DNA from: Owenia fusiformis
Lineage: Eukaryota > Annelida > Polychaeta > Sabellida > Oweniidae
Assembly (NCBI GenBank): GCA_903813345.2
Contig: CAIIXF020000010.1
Location: forward strand, 21,773,181-21,837,180
Length of the DNA stretch: 64,000 nucleotides
Direction of reading: 5' to 3'
Made by a program: the position numbers and the translations under genes. How positions within the stretch are numbered: position 1 is the first letter of the stretch; each line of letters starts with the position of its first letter. The notes under the pieces are model-generated. The model saw only the letters and a list, made by a program, of their open reading frames with translations. It ran no database searches and was not told the origin of the DNA. Of this stretch, positions 22,509-34,500 are shown piece by piece.

Positions 22509-22926
22509 ATATGCAACGACATTTGTGTCGTCAACGGTACTTGACAAGTTTGAAACTTAATGTAACTTTATTCTGCGGGAAAGGGTGGCCCTCATCAAGG
22601 GACGAACATGGGCCGACCAGGGGACTACCCCTAATCAATTATATTATGAAGTAATTATTCTGAGTGTACCTTGGGGAAGGTACAATTAATAACCAATTGC
22701 ATTTTTGTTAATTTTGTTGATTTCCCGATTGGTAGTTGCAACGTCAACGTGGCAGCCTGACGTTTTTGAAACAAAACATAATATCTCTTGAGCAGCCTAT
22801 ATATTCTTGTTTTACTCGTATGTTTGTAATTGTATTTATGTTATTTAACTATACACACTAATTAAGAATTTCACTATTTGGTTTTAATTTACATAAATCG
22901 TACATTTCTATTACTAGTTTGTATAT
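22509..22926. other. Intergenic; short hairpin only
   Basis: A near-perfect 18-nt palindrome GTACCTTGGGGAAGGTAC at 22666-22683 recurs in part at 23557-23572 (ACCTTGGGGAAGGTAC), just beyond the MITE at 22927-23509. Nothing else recognised. Confidence 0.5.
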
Positions 22927-23509
22927 CCCCCTATCACACCAAACTAGTTCTTACCCGTTCTTGCCAGTCCTACGAAAATGTCGTAAAACGGGCTCAATCT
23001 GGCTGCGGACGGGATATATGTCTAAAATAATTAGCCACTTCGTTCATAAACAGTCTTCAATACGTCCATCTCATTCGTAGTTCGTTCAGGTCGCACCACG
23101 TCGGTGTGCAACGTAGTATAAACCGTCCCTTAGTCTAGAAGGTCATCATGACCTGCTTACAGAACGGTATGGTCGCCATCGAATTTTGAATCGATTCAAA
23201 ATTCTAAACCACATACCCCGTCCGGGAAAGTCCATGAACTTCGTAAACAGACCGTAGAACGTTGTAGCTACGTTCATTCAGTTCGCACACAGTTTAATTA
23301 AAACCGATTCGGCAACGTTTTGACGACCACCAGAAAATTTTGAGCATGCTCTAAGTGCTGGAGTACCTACTCGTTCTAGTAGTTTCATGAAGTTTGTAAA
23401 CAGATCCCAAATGGTTCTGAGTGGGTTCTTAGTACGTCAAATCCGTTCGTGCACAGTTTGAGCCCGTTTTCGAGAACGTAGTGAGAACTAGTTTGGTGTG
23501 ATAGTAGGG
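22927..23509. mobile_element. MITE family B copy 2 (TATCACACC ends)
   Basis: Ends CCCCCTATCACACCAAACTA and TAGTTTGGTGTGATAGTAGG. It lies in the opposite orientation to copy 1 at 15154-15959. Family knowledge does not give a superfamily; the CCC...GGG ends recall piggyBac but no TTAA is present. Confidence 0.82.
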
Positions 23510-23649
23510 TTAGATATTGAATGCATCTCATACTTTCATACACCACTGTTGTACCGACCTTGGGGAAGGTACGATGATACGCTATGTTTCTTTTTAATTT
23601 TAGAGACAGTTCCATAATGTTTTTAATCATTTTTTGATAATCTCAAGTT

Positions 23650-23890
23650 AGGTAAGTGGCCTATCCGGGTAGGCGGCGTTCGTCTACGCGGTAGCTAGGC
23701 GTCGTCGTCAGTATAAAAACAATGAGTGTTTGTAAATAGTGATTTTTTCCAATTGTGTTATAATTAGGTTCAAGGCCTATCTAGGACGGCGGCGTGCGTC
23801 TTCGCGGTATCTAGGCGTCGTCATCAGTCAAAAACCAATGAATGTTTGATTGTAAATAGTGATTTTTCCAATTTTACATTTACATAAAAT
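23650..23890. repeat. Tandem duplication, period about 121 bp
   Basis: GGCCTATCNNG, GGCGGCGT, CTAGGCGTCGTC and TAAATAGTGATTTTT recur in order in copies starting near 23655 and 23776. No coding signal. Confidence 0.8.
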
Positions 23891-24815
23891 GTATACATGT
23901 ATCTCCCTTATATAAAGGACAATAAATATTTACATACATGAATACAATATGGCGCCTCCAAACGAGTTTACTTGATCAGTCTATTTTTAAGAAATTAGGA
24001 GAGTTGCATTGGTAAACTCCAATTTATTGAAATCGCGGATGAGGATTAGACGATCAAAACAAACAAAAATGTACGAGTGAGGATTTGTACTCCATTATTG
24101 ATACATAAACAGGCAAACGCCTTTACACATTGACCTTAACCTGTGTACCCTTCAGTATTTTTCCGAGATCACGCCTTTTGTACTAAACGATGAGCAACAC
24201 CAACAAGAGTGCTCAATCAATTTGTTAAATGTTATGCATTACCCTTAAAACCAAAAGCATGTGTAACATTAAATGGAATCTGTTGTCAAAGGAACTTAGT
24301 TGAAGCAATACCGGTAAAGAAAATATAGCTACCGGTACTTTTCCTTCAAAGTACTGGAAAAACATCATGTATTGCATTGCCTTTCGCAGGAAACTTTAAA
24401 CATGAAGTTAAAAGGCTGCAATTTCCATTGCCATACAAAAACAATACACATAATACATAGAGTGAAAATAATCTATTCAATAATATGCATAATACAGTAA
24501 AAGTGATGTTTGAATACGAAGAGTACTTTTATTTTTAAAAGCAATGCACGATTAACTACCATGGCCATGTGCGGATTATCATATTATGGTTTTAGTTACT
24601 TATACAATATACATCATATTTTTGCAATATCCATCGGATATACATGTACATATAAATGTATATGCAGGCATTGGACTATGATTCTTCAAAATTCAGTTAA
24701 AACAATCGTGGACAGGGATATGGCAGATTCGTCTCTTTAAAGGGTACCAAAGGCAAAGAAGACAAGACGAGTGTAACGTTTTAAATGATTAACACTTTAC
24801 AATATGCTATGTTTT
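23891..24815. other. Intergenic, nothing recognised
   Basis: AT-rich sequence without coding homology, inverted repeats or RNA signature that I can support. Confidence 0.55.
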
Positions 24816-24822
24816 GTTCACA

Positions 24823-25061
24823 ACCACAGGTCCTCCAGTGGGGAATATGGGGGAGGGGGAGTGTACCTAAACGCATAAAAAGGTGAGTAAAATATTAGCA
24901 ATGGTGGGCCGGGGAGAATAGGAATTCTACAAAATTGCCAAAAAGTATTCTACCACCATTAATTTCCGGCCGTGTATAGTTTGCTCCCTAAACACCAGTG
25001 CTCAAATTGAAGCAAAAATAATGTAATTTGGTGGACTGTTATTCCCCACTGAAGGACCTAT
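24823..25061. mobile_element. Short MITE with AGGTCC ends and GTTCACA flanks
   Basis: Inverted ends AGGTCCTCCAGTGGGGAATA (24828-24847) and TATTCCCCACTGAAGGACCT (25040-25059). The direct 7-mer GTTCACA lies at 24816-24822 and 25062-25068; adding one mismatch makes 8 bp, which would suit a hAT-type element. Confidence 0.7.
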
Positions 25062-25326
25062 GTTCACATTCCTTTGTCGTGCCCATTTTTACAAAGTTCT
25101 GTTTTGATTGATACAAATATGCTTCGACTTTCGAGGTGAATTGGCAATAATTCTTAAATGGTATGTCTCCTCTTTTAAAAAGGTACGTCCTGTCCACAAA
25201 GACACATCTGGGCCTATTTCAGTTGTATAATGAATATTCACCTTTTACATTCTCTCCCCTTTAGACACAACTCATGAATTACAACGGGGAGAAATCAATG
25301 TATTCGAGAATGTCAATGGGAATTAT

Positions 25327-25515
25327 TTAACACCTGGAATAACCAGAATCAGAATAACAATCGTCGATAGATGTCAGTGAGATCGGTTCTCTGTCATCGT
25401 AGAGTGTAGGAGCCTGAAGAATAATCCCGAATGTTCCAACGATACAAGCAGTTGTAAAAATCCAAAGAAAAAGTCTGTCTAGCACTAAAGCCACATACTT
25501 CCAGTCCTCCATAAT
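25327..25515 (-). CDS. nAChR gene 2 exon 6 (TM4, C-terminus)
   Basis: Acceptor tttctag, then [20 protein letters not shown] and a tail ending DSGYSRC with stop TAA at 25327-25329. Only one copy of this exon is seen, unlike gene 1. Confidence 0.95.
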   Translation of the reverse strand: MMEDWKYVALVLDRLFLWIFTTACIVGTFGIILQAPTLYDDREPISLTSIDDCYSDSGYSRC

Positions 25516-28500
25516 CTAGAAATTGAAATGATTGATTTTAAATATGAAGTAGTTCACTGAGAAACTGGCAATAGTTGTACACATAGTTTTTTATGCTACG
25601 TTGACTTTTTATTCAAATTTATTCAAGGCCAACATTTCTTGTTGCGAGTCGTGGAACTTGGTCAGTAGTCTACATGGTTATCGAATGGTAGCCGGCTGAG
25701 AAAAAATTAATACAATTCCCTATTTCTGCGATTAAAAATGAAAATATCATCCGTTTTCTCCAAAGACTTAAAATCTTTAAAATTAACAAACAATTGTTTT
25801 CATATCGAATATGAACTATGTTTCTAATCGCACATGTACGTGTTAACGTCCATACTTACCTGGTCATTTTCATCTTCTTCTTTTAAATGCGTAGCGATAT
25901 AGTTCACTCCCTCTATAGCTTTGTTGATCGCAGGGTCTGGGTGTCGTAGACGCAGGCCCGGCATGGCATTCATTTCCGCTTCTAAAGCATCCATCTCGTC
26001 ATGTCTGTTTGCAAAAGTATAATTGCCACGTCTTCGCTCGGTCAACGTGTCTCTAATCTCAATACCATTACATGTGCGCACCATCACTTTCGGGACTTTG
26101 TCTTTATCAGGTTTTGGCCTGCGCATGATCATCAGGCGTGGAAGGATATTTAGGAACACCTTTCTCACCCATGGTGACATAACATGTGTTGATGGTGATC
26201 GGAAATGTACATTGAGTACCACCACAGTCACTATGATGCTGAGGGTGACTAGAATCATAGTGAAGAGTAAGTACTTGCCGATCAGTGGCACCACTAGAGA
26301 TGTCGGCGGAATGATCTCGGCAAGCAGCAAGAAGAACACAGTCAATGAGAGAAGGATGGAGATACATAAAGTAATCTTCTCACCACTATTAGAAGGCAGA
26401 TAGAATACCAATACAGTGAGGAAGGAAATAGCTACACAGGGGATAATGAGATTTACAGTATAGAATAAAGTTTTGCGACGCATTTCAATGGTGAATGTGA
26501 TGTCCGGGTAGGGCTCAACACAACACGGATAAAACTTCTCATTTCTTCTCGCAGGGGCGGAAAGTAAATCCCATTCTACACTACGATAGTAGTCCCTGAG
26601 ATCAACTCCCCGCTCAATCAGAGCATTATCCTTTCCCTTGTTCTTCAGTCTTTGGCCGACATGTATCAAGTCTACCTGGTACGCATCATACGTCCACGAG
26701 CTAAATTTCATCCTGCATACTTGCTCGTCAAATGGGAAAAATTCTACGTTAATCTCGCAGGAGCTTTTGTAGATGGCGGGTGGTTCCCACTTTACACGTC
26801 CTTTGGAATATAGAGTTGCTTTTGTCATAAGTGTCACCTCATAATTTCCATCAGCACTGAAAGAATACGTACCAAGTGGAATATATCATCAATGAAAAGT
26901 ACCTCAATTATTACGAAGACAACATATATAAGTTGTCAACATTGCGCATTGTACTTCATATCAGATAATGGATACTTCATTCTCAATTCCCCAATGGTTC
27001 AAGGAAGAATTACCCATATCTCTTATTGCAATGGAAGTCGTTCTGTTCAAATTACTTCTGTTTCGTATACTTCTTCATACTTTAAACTGCCTTGTCAAAG
27101 TTAGATTTTTATAGGGGACGGTCAGGGAGGACAAAGTACGATTTTGCACTTTTGCATCTTTGTGTCACTTTGAAACAGAGCACATGGTGAACAATATCGT
27201 ACCTAAAACAAAGCAATGTCGTGGGCTTGTTGACCCAGAAAGCAAGATGGCCCGTCGCCCGCACACCCACCCGACAATATCGTACCTTTTTAGGTACGAT
27301 AAAATCAACCATGTGCCAAAATAAAATTAGAATGGAATTATCGCTAAATGATTCCAGAAATAAAGAAACGGGAGAATTTTCAATAGGCCTATTGAGTTTT
27401 AAAGGGCAGGCATTCTTTTTTTACATTTGTATACATGATTGTATTCCAACATGCATCAACACAGCATTTGCATAAAAGATGAGTTTAGATGAGTAAATAC
27501 AAAACCTGCATGATGATTCAATTCGTCAAGGTTATATCGATAAACACTAATTTATAGAAATTGGGTTAGATAATCAACACATGCGCACCATTTAGCATCA
27601 CCATGGGCCTAATCTAAGACAAATGACAGTTCAATCTTACTAAAACGACGTTAATGAATCTTGAAGGCATATAATTGCATTCACCAACTAGGCATAAGAT
27701 TTAATATGCTGCAATACAATCAGTGAAAAACAATATAATAACAAGTTCTTATGTGACGAGCCTCTTCCAAGTTTGATTAGATGGATCCATGGGTAGCAAT
27801 TCTTACTTGGAGCATTAATCGTTTCAAATGTAATAGATATTACATTAATATACCTTATGCAGTCTTATCCTACACTTAGTGTACTATATGTATAATAACA
27901 TTAAAAAATAAATTTGATATTTATTGGCAAAATGAATATCCGGAGGATATCGTAACGATATACTCCGGGCGGAGGATATCGTGACGATATACTCCGGAAA
28001 ACCCAATATGCGGAGGATATTGTGACGATATACTCCGCTTGTTGATTTCCCGCCAAATTGACTCTATTTGGCATTGAATTCATTTTGCAATGATATTATA
28101 CATTTAGTACACTCCTTGTAAGTGTAGGATAATAAGAACATCCTATGATTTTTTTCAGAATATCATTTTAATCTACTCGGTGATATTGATATATGCACTC
28201 GTTCGCTTCGCTCTCTCGTGCAGATATCAATATCACCTCGTAGATAAAAATGATATTCCTCAAAATCATAGGATATCCTATAAATATTATATCTTAATAG
28301 GCATGCATATGCAATCTGAATACTTACTTAATGTATCGCATGAAACCCTGCCAGCAATATTATCTACTCAGTGTATGTCAGACAATAATTTATTAACTAG
28401 ATTAGAATTAGATTACAACAGAAATTGTTCCTAAATAGTGTCTACAACCACAAGATCTGGTAGCATTTAGCAATCCACATATAATCGGAATACTTACTTA

Positions 28501-31500
28501 ATATTGTATAGCATTTTATCCCATACTTGGACGTGTTACAGGTACATAAAGCCGGTTTGTAAAAACTTATTTTCATCAGCGGGCAGATATAGCTATACAT
28601 CCCGCTCTGAGCGGGCAGATATAGTATATCTGCCCGCTACGTCATAATCGCCGCTCGCATATTTGTTCATAATTTGAAAGGTTCGCGTAATGACTGTAAA
28701 CGACAATGGAGAAAACACAGACAATCGGGATCTGTTTGATGTTTTAAAAAAGGGAAGGAGCATCCACTTAACCAAAAATTCGAGAAAATAAATGTGGGAA
28801 TATTTGAGAGAACAGGAAAATCCGCACACGGCCAAGAAAACAAAACTGGACATGAATATTCTAAAATTCCACGATTGAACAATGTGAACCAGATGACCAA
28901 GATTAGTATGGGATAAACATATTATCCTATAGTCGGTTCAGGATATTGGGATTATCCCTTGGCCAATATAATATATTTTCCCTCGGGACCTGCGGCCCTC
29001 GGGCAGATATATTATATTTGCCTCGGGATAATAACAATATCCTGAACCTCATATAGGATAATCTCTATATCTGTAGTCATATTTCTGTAGGGGTTTATAT
29101 AAACTGAATACTTACTTATTGTACAACACAATATCTGGCAGCCATATTTCTGTCGATGGAACATACAATCTGTCAACTCCACCATATTCTTTTGGATCCC
29201 AGTGTAGTTTATAGTCATCCCACTCCTAGAATTATGAATACCATATACGTGTTAATGTAAAACTATATACATTCCAAAGTCAGTCAGTGTAGCTTGTCAA
29301 GACCTTGTCTTTTAGAATTTAAGTAACAGAAATCGAGTCTACGAGCTCGTCATGCTTCATCGCTGAATTGTACTTGAACTTGATCCTTTTTGTAAGCTTT
29401 AAGGAGGTTAAACTGTACCTTTTTGAAAGAACATTTACGTGAATGTGTAGAATTATGATTCTCTATGTATTACTGCTCCACTTTTTGTTTACTTGCCCGA
29501 TTTGAAAAAGGAAAAACATTTTCTAAAGGCCACTGGAAAAACTAATGGAGAGGTGGACAGTGATCTCCGGGGTCATAATATTACACGTTCGCGTACGAGT
29601 TAACTGTCTTAAAACGCGTAGCATAACCTCCCCAATTTTAAATTGAAAAAATAACGTCCCGAAAAAAGAAGTTAATCAATAAATATCTCTTCATTATTTA
29701 ATGTAAATTAATATTATTGTTTATGGGACAAAACATGAACTTTAACTCATTTTGTCTTATTTGGATGTTTTACATGAAAGATTGCATAAAGTAAAAATAA
29801 CTTAGAGCTGTACCTGTGTAAGCCAAACATTAGTTGTCATAATCTGATTCTTCTCGTCCTACAATACAAAACATTTTCTTTATTTTTTTATAAAAGTAGA
29901 ACTTATATAGAGGTGGATATATCTCCATAGCTACATGTACGGAGGAAAAGTGGCGAGCAAAACTTAAGTACATTGTCTCAAAACTGATGCATGATCCAAC
30001 AGAGGTTTCACGATTCTAAGAGGCAGAAACATATGCTAATTACTTCTAGTTGATAGTAATAAAAACAAATGGACGATTAATCTTATTTTACACTCAGACA
30101 AGTGTACCCATTCTGATAATCATAGCATTCCTCTCACTTGCATTCAAAAGGAAAGAAGAAACTGCGTATCGTGCAAATATGCTATTCCCGAAAATAAGGG
30201 CGTCTGCTTTATGCTATGTGTAGAATCGCCTGTGTTTGTTACACTAAATGAAATGTCGTAACTAAACTACTTCGAAGTAAGAGACAATTGTAAAACCAGA
30301 TTCCAATTCCCATTAGTATGCATAAATCACTTAACTCAAATGATTTCATTTGCGTTGTCTTAATTTAATCAGTTGACAAAACTCTTTAAACTGTCTCCGA
30401 GGAAATGTTTGTTTGTCTGCGTAATGAAAAAATATTCTCAATTGATTAAATAAAGCAAGTGTACAAATCGGACAGGGTTCTTAAAGATAATCCTAGATTG
30501 ACAAAGCAACGGTCCGGGAATGGTTTAGATGTGGTACATTGAGGAGGATTTAGTTAATAAGAAGCAGGTTATCAGCGATCTCAACTGATTCCCCAAGTGA
30601 CCACTATATCAATTTCATGAAATAGCGCGTCATTTCAGTGATTTTACACCGAAAGTATGTAATATACGTTTGATTCATTGGAATACTCCAATTAGTGGAG
30701 GCCAAAAAACGAATCAATCAAAGCTTTGTTATTGATCTTTTATTTGCATTGACAGTAAAATATTGGCTCCTTCGGGTCACTGTCACGGGTTCGTTTTTTA
30801 ATTGGCAAAAACTGAGATCGATTTGACATTGTTATAACAACTTATTCGGGAGTTGAATATTTGGTTTAGTTGAAATAATATCCCGATATTTTTGCTCGGT
30901 CTTTTTTCTTAATTCGATTATTACTGATACGCGCTCGGTTGTTTAACACTTCATGGTATATTGGTAACATGTTCAGGCACACGTACATCATCGACATTTA
31001 TGCCATATTGTCCAATCGCTCCAAGTAAATCAAAATCATAGCGATCTCGTACATCAGTCTCTTACATCAGACGAAGTGACTTCCTTCAATGTATTGCATA
31101 GTATTGTATATTTACAATGGGATCGGATACGCTAGGACCATTTCTTAAAGTTAGATGCTATTAATTGCTATACACTTCCTCAGCGACGTTGATACCTGTT
31201 ATTATTTGTTTTGTAAGTCTTTCATCAATCGCCTATTTCGTATCTACCTTATTTATTGGGGGGGGGGTGTATAGAGGGTCTTGGAAATGCATATACAATA
31301 TTTTTCAGCTCTCTTATACCATATACAATATTTTTTCACCCCTTTTATACCATATACAATATTTTTCACAGCTCTTATACCATATACGATATTTTAGGTG
31401 AAATACAATATACGATAATTTTGAAACTGCTTTTGATTAAAGTTTGGATATTTATAAGGAAATAATATTAGGAGAGAATCCATGTACTAAAGTAAATGTA

Positions 31501-34500
31501 TTATTATAAGGGAAATAAACTCCACATACATACCACAATGATTTCATTTATTACATTATGAATAAGACACCATTCGGGTACATCCGCATGTTCAGAAAAG
31601 CTGTGACCACATTTTATTTTCAGGTAAACAAGTTGATTTAAAACACATTTATGATATAAGATTCATGACTTATCTTTAGTGATTTCACAACCTACTTTGA
31701 CCAAAAAACTAACTTTAACATTTCTGCAATTTGCTAAAGCCATTAGCCCATTACCTGTAAAAGTACCATAAAGATATTCAAAATTAGCACAAAACCTGCA
31801 TCATTAGAATGGGTGGAACTCAATGTTCCTCTTTCTTATGACCTACTTTCCCATGACATATTTTAATGTCAATGGAATCATTCATAGTGAGCCAGGGAAA
31901 AAAATCCTTGAAACATAATTGATGCAAAATTGAGAATGTGGAATAAAAGATTCATCATGTGTTCTATGAAAATAAAGTTTGCTGAGGAAAATATGTATCA
32001 GATAGGTAATGAAGATTCACAATGCACAATAATTTTGTAAAGCAGTTACCTGAAAATATTAAGTATTGAAAACAGTTTCAGAAATAAAGGACTTCACAAA
32101 CTTCCATGTAGATAATTCATTTTTGATTGGACTCGAGTCTGGAAATTAGAGTTTGAAATAAAGGCAAGACGAGACTTGATTGTTTAAACATTTGAAACAA
32201 GAGACACTTCGGGGTTTCAGACAAGGCAGCCTTAAAGACAGTATAAGTTAAATAAAGGTGTGTCAAAATAAAGCAAATTTCCATAAAGTTCAAACCACAT
32301 GTTTCACGAATGATTTCAAGGCAAAGATGTATTGATGAGAATGAAAACTACTCTATGCAACTAGAAATAACTTTCTTTTAAAGGACCACAGACGGTATCG
32401 CAACAGATTTCAGTCATATATTGGATTTTGGCTATTTTCTGAGGATTTGAACAGGTGCATATGTTAGGCCAATGCATTAACTCCAGGACAAGCAATCATA
32501 GAGATTATAAAATAATTTGGACTTTAAGTCAGGGAAGGTGCAAATTTGCACCCCATCAACATGTTTTTTCTGTAATGTTGTCCTGATTTCCAGCCCTTTC
32601 CACACCTGTTTTTCAATGTTTGTTGCATCGATCACTCTGTTGCGTTTTAAATGAAAATATGATTCATGCAGGGGTTTTAAAGATATCAAATTTGAATGAC
32701 CAAAATTTAGCTGAAAACAATGGATCACATGAGTTTTCCCTATGGGAAATACATGTACAGTTTTCCACTTTATCCCAAATAAATCATATTTTAGAGGTTA
32801 ACTGTGTCTCAAAACTGTGTCTCAAAGTGCAACATATTGGTGCATCAAACATTGAAAAAACATATGTGGAAAGGGCTAAAAATCAGAACAAAATTTCAGA
32901 AAAACCTTCCCTGTCTCAAAGTCCAAATTATCATCAATTTTACAATCAAATTGCTTGATCTGGAGTTAATGCATTGGCCTAACATATGCACCTGTTCAAA
33001 TCCCCAATAAATAGCCGAAATCCAACATATGACAGTTTGAAGACCAAATAAAAACCCTTTGCTATATAATGCTATATTAGCATTGTGATGCTTGTATTAA
33101 AACATGCGCTGTATGAACACTTTATTCTCAAATATTTTAATGATTTATCCCACATACCCCGAAACATGAGTAGCCATACTGACCATATTTTTCATCAAAG
33201 TTAAGATGAGTCAACGTCGCCAACGTGCAAATGCCAATGTTTTTGCTATAAATCAAGCAACAATGGTCTGTACGACCTGTAATAATCACAAAATTCTTTG
33301 CCGGTTTTTTTAAATAATTTTCCAAATGATAGATAAAAAATAATCGAATAATTGAACGGAGGAGGGGGGAGTGAACGGAGGGGGGTGGAGTAATATGTCT
33401 TTAAGGTGGAAGAAATTTCCACAAATTCGTGTACTTGAAAAATGAACTCACTTACTCAGTAACTTGATGTTACAACTCTGAAAAGTGAAAAATGGGGACA
33501 TATGGAGTAAATGGAAGTTTTCATATGTCTTCATACTCCCCCCTCCGTTCAATTTTAATAACGTTAGATTACTTTTTATATAACGTATGGTAACATGTTT
33601 TACAAAACCAATGATGACAATAGTTTTGTGATAATTACTTCACTTACAAGTATTTATTACAGGTCGTGTAGACCCCTGTTGGTTGATTTATAGCAAAAAA
33701 TTGGCATTTGCACATTGTCGACCCTGCACTTTTTTAATAGATCTTTTATTTTAAAACTCCACAGTTCAAAAAAATCCAAGAAGACCTAACATATTCCCCC
33801 GTCCACTGCGTCTATTCATTTAGCCATTCAATTGTAAACTTTCTCTTGAAAAAATAAATCTTCAAGATTTGTTGAATTTTCTACCAAAAATCAGCTAGAT
33901 CTAGCCCCCCTCCGTTCATTTCTTCTGATCATCCGGCGTGATTCTTATTTGAGACTATATTTAACACCTCCTGTGAAAATTTGAATGAAAAGGGCACAAA
34001 ACTCTTAGTTTGAGAAGGATTTTTTCTAAAGTTACAGTATGGGTTTGTGTAAAAAACCGGGTAACCGGGTACCCGGTCGACCGGGTACCTAACGTTCCTA
34101 GCAGGGTTACCAACTTTCAAAGTTCCTAATTTCCCCCGATATATAGTAGCGAATTGACTTGACAGACTTAGCCTACCGAGTGCACTGCTGTTCGATACTT
34201 AAACCCTATACGAGACAGAACACTTTTTAAAATAATCGATCCAGCAAACAGTGACGTCCATGTCACGTTGCTCATAAGTAGCATATAAGTTCCTAGAAGA
34301 CGTTGCACATTTTCGTTCTTTGCACATCGAGGCAACGTAAACATGTGACGTAACTCAAACGTTAAAATTCAACGTTGTCAAAACAGGCTTTTAATATCAA
34401 AATATTTGTTGGTGGAAAAAAACATGACAAAAACTTTGTGTTCTCACTAAGTCGGTTCATTTCCGACGTATTGTTAACGTTAAAATTTAACGTTGTCGAA

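Larger units (their letters stand above)
26857..29115 (-). other. Intron 4 of nAChR gene 2
   Basis: 2259 bp containing a row of foldback elements at 27865-29062. A small 24-nt hairpin (TATCGTACCTTTTTAGGTAC...) lies at about 27282-27305. The rest is AT-rich with no gene. Confidence 0.8.

Noticed and set aside
22927-23509. piggyBac assignment for family B MITEs
   Set aside because: CCC/GGG ends fit, but no TTAA target is present at either copy.
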